Source of the DNA: Acinetobacter gandensis
Lineage (GTDB): Bacteria > Pseudomonadota > Gammaproteobacteria > Pseudomonadales > Moraxellaceae
Direction: 5' to 3'
DNA: 64,000 nucleotides
Assembly (NCBI RefSeq): GCF_001678755.1
Contig: NZ_LZDS01000023.1
Coordinates: forward strand, 186,001-250,000
The position numbers were made by a program, and so were the translations under genes. Position 1 is the first letter of the stretch; each line of letters starts with the position of its first letter. Of the stretch, positions 56,081-64,000 are shown piece after piece. The notes under the pieces were generated by a model that saw only the letters and a list, made by a program, of their open reading frames with translations, ran no database searches and was not told the DNA's origin.

Positions 56081-57064
56081 ATGAGTCGCGCCATATCGCA
56101 TATTGATACCTTCCAAGGCTTAATTCTTGCCTTACAAAACTACTGGGCTGAACAAGGCTGCGTCATTCTTCAACCATACGATATGGAAATGGGTGCAGGT
56201 ACATTCCACACTGCAACTTTCCTACGTGCTTTAGGCCCTGAAACTTGGAACGCGGCTTATGTTCAGCCTTCTCGTCGTCCTAAAGATGGCCGTTATGGTG
56301 AGAACCCTAACCGTCTACAACACTACTACCAATTCCAAGTCGTGTTGAAGCCAAACCCAGACAACATCCAACAGTTGTACTTAGATTCTCTAAAAGCGAT
56401 TGGTATTGATACCCTTGTTCACGACATTCGCTTCGTAGAAGACAACTGGGAATCTCCAACACTTGGCGCATGGGGCTTAGGTTGGGAAGTGTGGTTAAAC
56501 GGTATGGAAGTGACTCAGTTCACTTACTTCCAGCAAGTCGGTGGTGTTGAATGCTACCCAGTGACTGGCGAAATCACTTACGGTCTTGAGCGTCTTGCAA
56601 TGTACCTTCAAGGCGTAGATTCAGTTTACGACTTGGTTTGGACGAAAGGTCAATTTGGTACTGTGACTTACGGCGACGTATTCCACCAAAACGAAGTTGA
56701 ACAATCAACTTACAACTTTGAATATGCCAACGTTGAAAAAATGTTTGAGCTATTTGATTTCTACGAAGCTGAAGCAACTCGCTTGATGGAAGCTGAACTT
56801 CCACTTCCTGCATATGAACAAGTGATTAAAGCATCACATAGCTTTAACTTGCTCGACGCGCGCGGTGCAATTTCGGTGACTGAACGTCAACGTTATATTT
56901 TACGTGTACGTACTTTGGCACGTGCGATTGCACAAAGTTATGTGGCTGCACGTGCGAAGCTGGGCTTCCCAATGGCAGAACCGGCTTTACGTGATGAAGT
57001 ATTAGCTCAACTTAAAGCACAAGTTGAAGCGGAAGCAAAAGTTGAATCTAAGGAGAGCAAATAA
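56081..57064 (+). CDS. glyQ: Glycyl-tRNA synthetase alpha subunit
   Basis: Catalytic subunit of the alpha2beta2 glycyl-tRNA synthetase, class II. Typical N terminus [34 protein letters not shown] (seen as consecutive motifs), followed by [20 protein letters not shown]. About 327 residues, slightly longer than the usual ~300 because of a Lys/Glu-rich tail. ATG 56081 is favoured over ATG 56075. Its stop overlaps the glyS start. Confidence 0.97.
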   Translation: MSRAISHIDTFQGLILALQNYWAEQGCVILQPYDMEMGAGTFHTATFLRALGPETWNAAYVQPSRRPKDGRYGENPNRLQHYYQFQVVLKPNPDNIQQLYLDSLKAIGIDTLVHDIRFVEDNWESPTLGAWGLGWEVWLNGMEVTQFTYFQQVGGVECYPVTGEITYGLERLAMYLQGVDSVYDLVWTKGQFGTVTYGDVFHQNEVEQSTYNFEYANVEKMFELFDFYEAEATRLMEAELPLPAYEQVIKASHSFNLLDARGAISVTERQRYILRVRTLARAIAQSYVAARAKLGFPMAEPALRDEVLAQLKAQVEAEAKVESKESK

Positions 57065-59133
57065 TGTCTAAACATACAGTATTGTTCGAATTAGGCTGTG
57101 AAGAACTTCCACCAAAAAGCTTAAAAAAATTACGTGATGCACTTCAAGCTGAAACGGTAAAAGGCTTAAATGATGCAGGTCTTGCATTTGATGCGATTGA
57201 AGCTTATGCAGCGCCACGTCGCCTCGCATTGAAAATTGTCAATGTAGACGGTGCACAAGCAGACACACAAAAACGTTTTGATGGCCCTGCGAAACAAGCA
57301 GCGTTTGATGCTGAAGGCAAACCAACTAAAGCGCTTGAAGGCTTTATGCGTGGTCAAGGCATCACTGTTGATCAAGTATCGACTTTCCAAGCGGGTAAAG
57401 TTGAAAAAGTTTGCTACTTAAAAGATGTAAAAGGTCAAAGCCTTGATGTGCTTTTACCGCAAATTTTACAACACGCTTTAGATAACCTCCCTATCGCAAA
57501 ACGCATGCGTTCTGCGGCAAGCCGTACTGAGTTTGTACGTCCTGTAAAATGGGTTGTGTTGTTGAAAGACAACGATGTCATTGATGCAACCATTCAAGAT
57601 CACCAAGCGGGCAACGTGACTTATGGTCACCGTTTCCATGCACCTGAAGCGATTACCTTAGCCAATGCTGATGCTTACCTAGATGCACTTCGCGCAGCAA
57701 AAGTGATTGCGAGCTTTGAAGAACGTCAAGCGATCATCGACCAACAAGTGAAAGCTTTGGCTGATGAAGTCAATGCGATTGCGATTGTCCCTAGCGACCT
57801 TCGTGACGAAGTAACTGCTTTGGTTGAATGGCCTGTTGCGCTTCGTGCAAGCTTCGAAGAACGTTTCCTTGCTGTGCCGCAAGAAGCATTGATTACTACA
57901 ATGCAGGACAACCAAAAGTACTTCTGCTTGGTAAATAGCGATAACAAACTTCAACCTTACTTCATTACGGTGTCAAACATTGAGTCTAAAGACCCGACAC
58001 AAATTATTGAAGGTAACGAAAAAGTTGTTCGTCCACGTTTGTCGGATGCTGAATTTTTCTTCTTACAAGACCAAAAACAACCGCTTGCTTCTCGTAAAGA
58101 GAAACTTGCGAACATGGTATTCCAAGCAGAACTTGGCACACTATGGAACAAGTCTGAACGTATTGCAAAATTGGCAGTGGCTTTGTCTGCAATCACAGGT
58201 GCAAACCCAACGGATGCTGAAAAAGCTGCGCTTCTTGCTAAATGTGACTTAACTTCTGAGTTAGTGGGTGAGTTCCCAGAACTTCAAGGTATTGCAGGTA
58301 CTTACTATGCACGTATTGAAGGTGAAAATGATGAAGTTGCTGAGTCTTTAGGTGAGCAATACTTGCCTAAGTTCGCGGGTGATGTGTTACCAAAAACCAA
58401 GACAGGTACAACGCTTGCTCTTGCAGACCGTTTAGATACGCTCACAGGTATTTTTGGTATTGGTCAGGCGCCTACGGGTTCTAAAGACCCGTTTGCACTT
58501 CGTCGTTCTGCCATTGGTATTTTGCGTCTAGTGACTGAAAACGAGCTTGATGTTTCAATTGAAGCTTTGATCAAACTTGCTTTAGCGGCGTATGGCGATG
58601 TATTGAAAGATCACGATAAGACTTTAGCTGATGCTGTTGCATTCCTTGAAGGTCGTTACCGTGCGAAATACGAAGACCAAGGCGTTGCAGTTGATGTGAT
58701 TCAAGCTGTTCAAGCACTTTCTCCAAAATCTCCGCTTGATTTTGACAAGCGTGTAAATGCCGTGAATCATTTCCGTGACTTGCCAGAAACTGCTGCGCTT
58801 GCTGCTGCCAACAAACGTGTTGCTAACATTCTAGCCAAAGAAGCTGCCCCTGAAGGCGCTGTGGTTGAAGCCAACTTGGTTGAAGATGCTGAAAAAGCAT
58901 TATTCGCTGAACTTGCGAAAATCACACCTGTGGTTGAGCCGTTATTTGCTGCGAAGGACTACACTGCTGCCCTTTCTGCACTTGCTGCACTTCGTGCGCC
59001 AGTCGATGCATTCTTTGACGGTGTAATGGTAATGGCAGATGATGCTGACCTAAAAGCGAACCGTTTACGTATGCTTGCACAGCTTCGTGACTTGTTCACG
59101 AAAGTGGCTGATATTTCGGTGTTACAACACTAA
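57064..59133 (+). CDS. glyS: Glycyl-tRNA synthetase beta subunit
   Basis: tRNA-binding partner of GlyQ. 689 residues with the family N terminus [14 protein letters not shown], the YAAPRRLA segment, HDR-like [19 protein letters not shown], and the C-terminal DALR-type anticodon region ending [15 protein letters not shown]. One-base overlap with glyQ (TAATG) indicates translational coupling and 1:1 synthesis. Confidence 0.97.
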   Translation: MSKHTVLFELGCEELPPKSLKKLRDALQAETVKGLNDAGLAFDAIEAYAAPRRLALKIVNVDGAQADTQKRFDGPAKQAAFDAEGKPTKALEGFMRGQGITVDQVSTFQAGKVEKVCYLKDVKGQSLDVLLPQILQHALDNLPIAKRMRSAASRTEFVRPVKWVVLLKDNDVIDATIQDHQAGNVTYGHRFHAPEAITLANADAYLDALRAAKVIASFEERQAIIDQQVKALADEVNAIAIVPSDLRDEVTALVEWPVALRASFEERFLAVPQEALITTMQDNQKYFCLVNSDNKLQPYFITVSNIESKDPTQIIEGNEKVVRPRLSDAEFFFLQDQKQPLASRKEKLANMVFQAELGTLWNKSERIAKLAVALSAITGANPTDAEKAALLAKCDLTSELVGEFPELQGIAGTYYARIEGENDEVAESLGEQYLPKFAGDVLPKTKTGTTLALADRLDTLTGIFGIGQAPTGSKDPFALRRSAIGILRLVTENELDVSIEALIKLALAAYGDVLKDHDKTLADAVAFLEGRYRAKYEDQGVAVDVIQAVQALSPKSPLDFDKRVNAVNHFRDLPETAALAAANKRVANILAKEAAPEGAVVEANLVEDAEKALFAELAKITPVVEPLFAAKDYTAALSALAALRAPVDAFFDGVMVMADDADLKANRLRMLAQLRDLFTKVADISVLQH

Positions 59134-59147
59134 GTTTAAGCATTAAT

Positions 59148-59176
59148 AAAAAACCCGCTTTAAAGCGGGTTTTTTT
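59148..59176 (+). terminator. Intrinsic terminator after glyQS
   Basis: AAACCCGCTTTAAAGCGGGTTT palindrome flanked by A and T runs; bidirectional. Confidence 0.92.
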
Positions 59177-59240
59177 ATGCCGTTTGAAATCTAGGTAAAA
59201 TCCTGTTAGAAATAGCGGGATTTTTTGATAAGAACAATAT

Positions 59241-59714
59241 ATGAAAAGTATTACAGTCAATCATCCTTACCGCCCAGATCTCTATCTTTTTATCTTACAT
59301 GCAGTATTGATGGCATACAGCTTTTACCTTTGGAAGGTTTATCCATACATTCCAACCAAGCCAGATATGGGTGCTTTATTCTTTTTGATTATTTCTGTTT
59401 TGGGTGGATTTATTGGAATCGTCATCATTGCTGTGACTTTGCCCAGATTAGACCGCACTGTGCGTTACTTAACGCTTTCAAAATTTGTTTTAAGTTTGGT
59501 GTATTGGTTGTCGAGCACAACCATTTTCGTTTTATTTGGCAGTACTAAATTTATATTCAATAATCCCCTTGTACTATTTGTCTTCGTTTTTCTATTTTTT
59601 AGCAGCCTGTATTTTTCAATTATTCGCGTTGCAGACATGCGTAAGAAAGACTGGCTGATTTTGGGCGGGATATTGGGTGGAGTAGTATTATTGTTCTTTT
59701 TGCCAAAACTTTAA
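59241..59714 (+). CDS. Integral membrane protein, unknown function
   Basis: 157 residues with about four hydrophobic helices (near 15-30, 45-68, 78-100, 105-125, and a fifth near 140-155). No motif recognised. First of a run of small plus-strand envelope genes between glyS and 63165. Confidence 0.65.
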   Translation: MKSITVNHPYRPDLYLFILHAVLMAYSFYLWKVYPYIPTKPDMGALFFLIISVLGGFIGIVIIAVTLPRLDRTVRYLTLSKFVLSLVYWLSSTTIFVLFGSTKFIFNNPLVLFVFVFLFFSSLYFSIIRVADMRKKDWLILGGILGGVVLLFFLPKL

Positions 59715-59936
59715 TCGCTAAATAACCCAGCTAAATCTTCATGAATTGTTTAAGATAATGTACTAATAATTCAATGAGACCGTTTGAAATACTAGATAAA
59801 TCACTTCTTAATACATCAATGTGAAAAAGATCTTCTGTTGCACTCAATATCTCGTTTTAAATAAAGACGAATAAGACTTGAGCAAATAAATCTCGGCATG
59901 CTAAAAATAACTCAAACTAAATAAAATGAAATACCT

Positions 59937-60293
59937 ATGATGAATGAAAAATTACTTAGCTTTGGATTATTGATTCTATCTATTTCTTCTGCAAATGCTG
60001 GAACTGAAATGACTCATTCTCGAATCATCATTTCTTCACCCGATACCGTTGCAAGTTATGATTGCGCGGGACGCTCAGTGAATATTCCTGCTCCAGATAG
60101 CCGTATTACTCTAAAAGGCAGTTGCCCGATGATTACGGTTGCAGGTCCAAATACAACGGTCTATGTAGAATCAGTCAATAAAATCAATATTTATGGGCCA
60201 AATTCGAAAGTGTATTATCAAAAAAGCACCCATCCATCACGCCAAGTCAGCATCAATGCCGTTGGTCCAGGAAGTGCAGCCTATAAACGTTAA
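59937..60293 (+). CDS. Small exported protein, DUF3060-like
   Basis: 118 residues with a signal peptide cleaved near ANAGT. The mature part has short repeated beta-type units with Gly-Pro-Asn (VAGPNTTVYVESVNKINIYGPNSKVYY) and two cysteines (DCAG and SCPM), resembling the DUF3060 pattern. Periplasmic or surface. Function unknown. Its codirectional neighbours are also small exported proteins. Confidence 0.65.
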   Translation: MMNEKLLSFGLLILSISSANAGTEMTHSRIIISSPDTVASYDCAGRSVNIPAPDSRITLKGSCPMITVAGPNTTVYVESVNKINIYGPNSKVYYQKSTHPSRQVSINAVGPGSAAYKR

Positions 60294-60400
60294 ATATTAA
60301 GTGAATGAAGTTGAATTTAGGATTAAGACTTAAATCTATAGCCAATAATTCACCAATTCCCTATACTCAACCTTAACAACACTCAACAAGAAAGAAACTT

Positions 60401-60790
60401 ATGAAATTGAAAGCATTCATTTTGACTGGTCTTGCGGGTCTAACACTTTCTGCATGTACATCTGCACCAACAATTCCGCAACTTGAAACAGGTGTATTAC
60501 AAGAAGTTCAAAACATTGATGTCTATCCAGATACCACGGATAACAAAGCAAAACTGACTAAATTTGTAGATAAATGCGTGATTGAATTTACAGGCAATTT
60601 AGAAGAAGCAAAATCGGTTGAACAATGGTCATTTAAAGGCTTAACCCTGATTTCAGGTGGTACAGCAACCTTTGCCAAAGATGGTACAAGTTCAGCGCAC
60701 AATTTTGATTTAAATGCGGCGGATGTACAAAAGAACTTCCTTGCATTACGCGGTCATTTTGCTAAAGATGCGCTTACACAATGTGAATAA
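60401..60790 (+). CDS. Small lipoprotein, unknown function
   Basis: 129 residues, lipobox LSAC (cysteine near 19). Mature part is mixed alpha/beta with two cysteines (DKCVIEF and the final TQCE), likely a disulfide. No family recognised. A terminator follows. Confidence 0.7.
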   Translation: MKLKAFILTGLAGLTLSACTSAPTIPQLETGVLQEVQNIDVYPDTTDNKAKLTKFVDKCVIEFTGNLEEAKSVEQWSFKGLTLISGGTATFAKDGTSSAHNFDLNAADVQKNFLALRGHFAKDALTQCE

Positions 60791-60797
60791 ATAATAA

Positions 60798-60836
60798 AAA
60801 CCATATCTCCAAAATGGAGGTATGGTTTCATTTTTC
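60798..60836 (+). terminator. Intrinsic terminator after the small lipoprotein gene
   Basis: AAACCATATCTCC and GGAGGTATGGTTT arms (one G-T pair) around AAAAT, followed after CA by T5. Confidence 0.8.
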
Positions 60837-61142
60837 CTTGAATCTTGAACAATAATTCGTTCAAATCCATAATTTTTAATCATGAAAATCGTAACTAGCA
60901 CCACACCACAGCAACGCGTAAAACACATATAAGCCACTGTATTTTCATAAAATTACAATACTGCATTAACTTAACCAAGTTTCCACACTTCAAACTTCCG
61001 CGTATCTGAGCTGTTATTGCATTGTGTGACTTATCGCACAAAACCACTTTTTGCTTTTTTTTACTCTTAAGATGTCCTCTGCTCCAAAAGCGCTAATGCT
61101 GAGTGCAACAGCAGAGTTCAATAAAAGAGGATTATTTAAAAG
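60837..61142. other. Spacer upstream of the LEA-like gene
   Basis: About 300 bases, no gene. It must carry the promoter of the 61143 gene; a possible stress-type promoter could not be defined by eye. Confidence 0.4.
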
Positions 61143-61790
61143 ATGAAACCTTTATTTAAAACAACGCTGATAACTGCAGCCCTATTTGCAACCACACCAC
61201 TATTTGCCAATACAACAGCATCAGTGGAAGCTAGAGTAGATGCACAACAACCGAGTGTTCTACAAAATTTAAAACAAGACATTAATCAATCTGCACATAA
61301 AGCAGGTGATAAAATTGAAAAAGGCGTCGATAAGACCAAAACATTCACTCAAGAAAAATGGCAAGACACCAAAGAATTTAGTGCAGACAAGAAGCAAGAT
61401 GCCAAAGACAAATGGGCTGAACTAAAACAGTCTAAAGATGAGAAAGCCGAAGCATCTAAAGCTGAAATTGATGCCAAAAATGAACAAAACAAAGCCAAGC
61501 TAGATGAACGAAAAGCACAGCTTGATGAAAAAGCAGCAAAAGACAAAGCAAAACTGGATGAGCGTAAAGCCAAAGTTGACAATAAAGTAGATCAAACCAA
61601 AAGTTATTTAGGTGAAAAAGCGGATCAAAGTCGTCAATTTGCAAGTGAGAAATGGCAGCAAACTAAGGATAATTTCCAAAAAGGTCAACAAGCCAATGTC
61701 AGTGGTGGCAGCAATGTTCAGCTGAATACGCCTGTCGCTCAAGCAGAAGTTCATAGCTCACATGAAGCCTCTATTGGTGCGCATAAATAA
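61143..61790 (+). CDS. Secreted LEA/hydrophilin-like repeat protein
   Basis: 215 residues. Signal peptide cleaved near LFANT. From about residue 62 the chain falls into ten or more contiguous 11-residue units without gaps, for example TKTFTQEKWQD, TKEFSADKKQD, AKDKWAELKQS ... KSYLGEKADQS, RQFASEKWQQT. This 11-mer amphipathic periodicity, with abundant Lys/Glu/Ala/Gln and only a few hydrophobics, is typical of group 3 LEA proteins (desiccation protection). AAGAGG precedes the start. Predicted periplasmic and largely disordered. A second, similar gene follows. Confidence 0.72.
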   Translation: MKPLFKTTLITAALFATTPLFANTTASVEARVDAQQPSVLQNLKQDINQSAHKAGDKIEKGVDKTKTFTQEKWQDTKEFSADKKQDAKDKWAELKQSKDEKAEASKAEIDAKNEQNKAKLDERKAQLDEKAAKDKAKLDERKAKVDNKVDQTKSYLGEKADQSRQFASEKWQQTKDNFQKGQQANVSGGSNVQLNTPVAQAEVHSSHEASIGAHK

Positions 61791-61829
61791 GCATCTTTAG
61801 GCTTTCAAAATACTCTCCCTCCAGAGAGG

Positions 61830-61856
61830 AGGCTCACTTTCGCGTGAGCCTTTTTT
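61830..61856 (+). terminator. Intrinsic terminator after the LEA-like gene
   Basis: AGGCTCAC and GTGAGCCT arms around TTTCGC, then T6. Confidence 0.9.
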
Positions 61857-61998
61857 ATGCTGAAATGCTCCATACACCGTTCTTGTTTAAAGCTGTATTG
61901 ATTTTGCTACCTTGGCTTTTTTCTATTCCGTTTTTTCTATAATGCGTTAAAACCATTCATCAGTTAGAAAATCTATAAAATTCAGAGGTGAAGCCATA

Positions 61999-62541
61999 AT
62001 GGATTTATTGAAAACGACTTTATGCCTTAGCCTAGCGCTGGCTGCACCCAGTTTATGGGCTCAGGTAGATGCAAATACACAACAAGGTACGCAAAGCGAC
62101 ACTAAAAAATTGGTCACACCTTATGGTGACAACCCAAACCTATTACATGTATGGGCTTATAAAGCACAAGAAGGTGTGGTTGGCGCAGCTAAAAATATTG
62201 GTGAAATGACTGAACGTGGCATTTCAAAAATCAAGCCGTCAGTTGACCAAGCATGGGACAACACCAAAACAGCGACCAATAATACAGTGCAGCAAGTTGA
62301 TCAAGGCGCACAGCACGTCACTCAAAACGTAAATGAAAAACTTAAAGATACACGTGAAGCCATTACTGGAAAAAGCAGTCAGCCTGCACCTATTACGCAG
62401 CAATCTTTAAGTGAGTCATCTTCTGGCAGTCAAATCAATACCACGCCAAGCAACAATGCGGGACAAAATAGTAATCAATATCCGCAAAGTAGCTATCCAT
62501 CAAGTTCTACTTCAACGACCTATCCAGTTACAGATTTATAA
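61999..62541 (+). CDS. Secreted disordered protein related in style to the preceding gene product
   Basis: 180 residues. Signal peptide cleaved near LWAQV. The stretch from about residue 57 to 125 can also be cut into 11-residue amphipathic units (VDQAWDNTKTA, TNNTVQQVDQG, AQHVTQNVNEK, LKDTREAITGK). The rest is a Ser/Asn/Gln/Pro/Tyr-rich low-complexity tail. AGAGGTG at ideal spacing. Predicted periplasmic hydrophilin. Own terminator. Confidence 0.65.
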   Translation: MDLLKTTLCLSLALAAPSLWAQVDANTQQGTQSDTKKLVTPYGDNPNLLHVWAYKAQEGVVGAAKNIGEMTERGISKIKPSVDQAWDNTKTATNNTVQQVDQGAQHVTQNVNEKLKDTREAITGKSSQPAPITQQSLSESSSGSQINTTPSNNAGQNSNQYPQSSYPSSSTSTTYPVTDL

Positions 62542-62559
62542 TTTTTAGTCCTCTATTTT

Positions 62560-62586
62560 AAAGCTCAACTTTGGTTGGGCTTTTTT
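62560..62586 (+). terminator. Intrinsic terminator
   Basis: AAGCTCAAC and GTTGGGCTT arms (one G-T pair) with T6. Confidence 0.8.
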
Positions 62587-62655
62587 AAAGCCCAAATACA
62601 ATCGTTTTGGTATTTGGCAATCTGCCTATAAAAACAATGATGTAATGAGAAAAAA

Positions 62656-63165
62656 ATGCGAATTTTATTTGGTATGTTGCTAGGTATTCTACTCTGCGTT
62701 GGGTCTGTGATTGGCTTACAACGTTTTCCACAATTGCTAAAAAGTTATCCACAGTTGCAAGCTATTTTTCCACAATTGTATAACTCTCACCAATATAACC
62801 ATGATGCCGAAGGTAAATTATTACAAACCTTAGAAATGCTAGATGACGAAGAATACAAATCGACTGAAGGCAATGAAGTGACACTGTATCAACTCGACGA
62901 TCAATGCAAAATAAACCTTTATGTTTTTGGTGAATCCTATCAGAGCCTAACAAGTTATTATTTTCACAAAGGTCAGATTTTACGTGCCTATGAAACATAT
63001 CTGACTTATCCAAACGGTGGCTTTTACGCTGAACCCAATACTAAAGAGCCTTTTAAACTTGAAAAAAGTTATTTACGAATCATGATGCCAAACAATATCG
63101 AGACTGAACTTGAATTTAAACAAATCAAAAATCATTTCAATGCTAAATTTTTGAAAAATTGCTAG
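62656..63165 (+). CDS. Exported or N-terminally anchored protein, unknown function
   Basis: 169 residues. One N-terminal hydrophobic helix (LFGMLLGILLCVGSVIGL) and a periplasmic domain with FYAEPNTKEPFKLEKSY and two cysteines (DDQCKIN and the final KNC), likely bonded. No family recognised. Confidence 0.65.
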   Translation: MRILFGMLLGILLCVGSVIGLQRFPQLLKSYPQLQAIFPQLYNSHQYNHDAEGKLLQTLEMLDDEEYKSTEGNEVTLYQLDDQCKINLYVFGESYQSLTSYYFHKGQILRAYETYLTYPNGGFYAEPNTKEPFKLEKSYLRIMMPNNIETELEFKQIKNHFNAKFLKNC

Positions 63166-63247
63166 AAGCTTCCTTTACATATTCTCTAAGATCTACCTAG
63201 CGAATAGGTGAATTTCATCAACTCAAATTTAGCTATTAAATTAAGCA

Positions 63248-63679
63248 TTAAGGAGCAGGTTTGAGATATCGCCTACGTACAAACGATGCTGTACAGATTT
63301 GAATAAGCATCAACAGGCAAAATGGATAGTCAACCCAGACTGATAAATGATCAATATGAGCAACCAATCCAAAGACAGAAAAATAGACCTGTCCCACAAT
63401 AATAGGTACTACAACAAGCCATAGTCCCCAATACCAATAGCGATTTAAAAAATCAATAAGTACTAAGACGAAATGCGCAATAAAAAATACCGAAACCAGC
63501 ACAACTTGTAAGGTCGGCATAAATTTATGAACTTCAAAATCGGGGTTCTGGAATAAATAATTTTCACTGATATTTAGTACATAACTGTACCATACCCAAG
63601 AGATGCATGCGGTAAAGAGAATCAGCATGCAAAATAATCTTAAACTTTTTTTATTGGCAAGATCGACCTGCATAGACAT
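63248..63679 (-). CDS. Four-helix membrane protein, unknown function
   Basis: 143 residues with hydrophobic segments near 13-35, 48-70, 78-100 and 110-132, and a basic C terminus (RRRYLKPAP). No family recognised. Lies 49 bases downstream, on the same strand, of the 2-hydroxyacid dehydrogenase gene. Confidence 0.65.
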   Translation of the reverse strand: MSMQVDLANKKSLRLFCMLILFTACISWVWYSYVLNISENYLFQNPDFEVHKFMPTLQVVLVSVFFIAHFVLVLIDFLNRYWYWGLWLVVVPIIVGQVYFSVFGLVAHIDHLSVWVDYPFCLLMLIQICTASFVRRRYLKPAP

Positions 63680-63728
63680 CCCTATTTATATAGAGCTTTG
63701 TTCAAAAATAAGGTTCCTTAAACTCGTT

Positions 63729-64000
63729 TTAATTCACCTGCCGAATGACCATCCCCGCTTTAAAGGCCTCTACATTTTCCACCAATTGCTGCACAATGCG
63801 TTGTCTTGCATCGACGCTGCCCCAGGCACTGTGTGGAGTAATGATTAAATTCGGAATGCTCGCATCTAACAGTACATTACCATCTTTGGGTGGTTCTACT
63901 GTCAGTACATCGGTCGCTGCACCAGCAATCTCCCCAGCTTTTAAAGCATCTGCCAAAGCGGCCTCATTCACGACACCACCACGCGCACAGTTAATTAGAA
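63729..64000 (-). CDS. D-2-hydroxyacid dehydrogenase, C-terminal part (cut by window end)
   Basis: The frame is open to the window edge. NAD-binding-domain end LINCARGGVVNE is followed by ALADALKAGEIAGAATDVLTVEPP and the catalytic histidine in ITPHSAWGS. The pattern matches glycerate/hydroxypyruvate-type 2-hydroxyacid dehydrogenases. About 90 of ~315 residues are visible. An internal GTG near 63971 is not the real start. Confidence 0.9.
   Translation of the reverse strand, partial: LINCARGGVVNEAALADALKAGEIAGAATDVLTVEPPKDGNVLLDASIPNLIITPHSAWGSVDARQRIVQQLVENVEAFKAGMVIRQVN

Noticed and set aside
1..64000. CRISPR arrays, prophage or insertion sequences
   Set aside because: No regularly spaced direct repeats, phage structural genes or transposase motifs were seen on either strand.

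Overview
The window looks like a chromosomal segment of an Acinetobacter-type bacterium (Moraxellaceae). The coding DNA is moderately AT-rich and the spacers are very AT-rich. The order asd - fimV - truA - ... leuB/leuD/leuC, the rppH-ptsP pair, an RNase E with a long Arg/Gln-rich tail, and the tRNA-Lys cluster all fit that group. This assignment rests on my recognition of protein families and gene order, not on a database search.

Layout. 1-6.0 kb: end of asd, a FimV/HubP polar-landmark protein split into two genes, an asparaginase, truA and an AraC-type regulator. 6.6-8.1 kb: infA and a tandem pair of small lipoprotein genes, the first decayed. 8.1-12.1 kb: leucine biosynthesis on the minus strand (leuC, leuD, an unknown lipoprotein, leuB). 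12.4-20.5 kb: small membrane proteins, a LysR regulator, a HAD phosphatase, rppH-ptsP, a DJ-1/PfpI-like gene interrupted by one stop codon, and a small basic gene whose own intrinsic terminator lies inside its reading frame. 20.7-30.2 kb: AidB-like acyl-CoA dehydrogenase with a divergent TetR regulator, a secreted lipase, catalase, an NAPE-PLD-like metallo-hydrolase, a CDF cation transporter and an EamA permease.

30.5-43.2 kb is an aromatic-acid catabolic island, almost all on the minus strand. A Rieske ring-hydroxylating dioxygenase system (hcaEFC plus reductase hcaD) and dihydrodiol dehydrogenase (hcaB) would make a catechol-type product. MhpB would cleave its ring, MhpC would hydrolyse the cleavage product, and MhpD, MhpE and MhpF would turn the dienoate into pyruvate and acetyl-CoA. 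An OprD-type porin sits inside the island and an HcaR-like LysR regulator is divergent from hcaE. The set joins functions that E. coli keeps in separate hca and mhp loci, in four units that each end in a clear terminator. The likely substrate is 3-phenylpropionate or a related arene; sequence alone does not fix it.

43.6-52.6 kb: a phosphatase, rluC, rne with a long leader, an acyl-CoA synthetase and four tRNA-Lys genes (three identical UUU and one CUU). 52.6-64 kb: lipoproteins, a stand-alone PspC protein, an HPP-CBS membrane protein, glyQ-glyS, then a run of small exported or membrane proteins including two LEA/hydrophilin-like secreted proteins, and finally a 2-hydroxyacid dehydrogenase cut by the window edge.

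The most notable candidate is the small gene at 20329-20529. A 13-bp terminator hairpin lies within its coding sequence upstream of the stop codon, so its mRNA should lack a stop. That architecture is known for the ribosome-rescue factors ArfA and BrfA. No CRISPR array, prophage, transposase or rRNA was seen.
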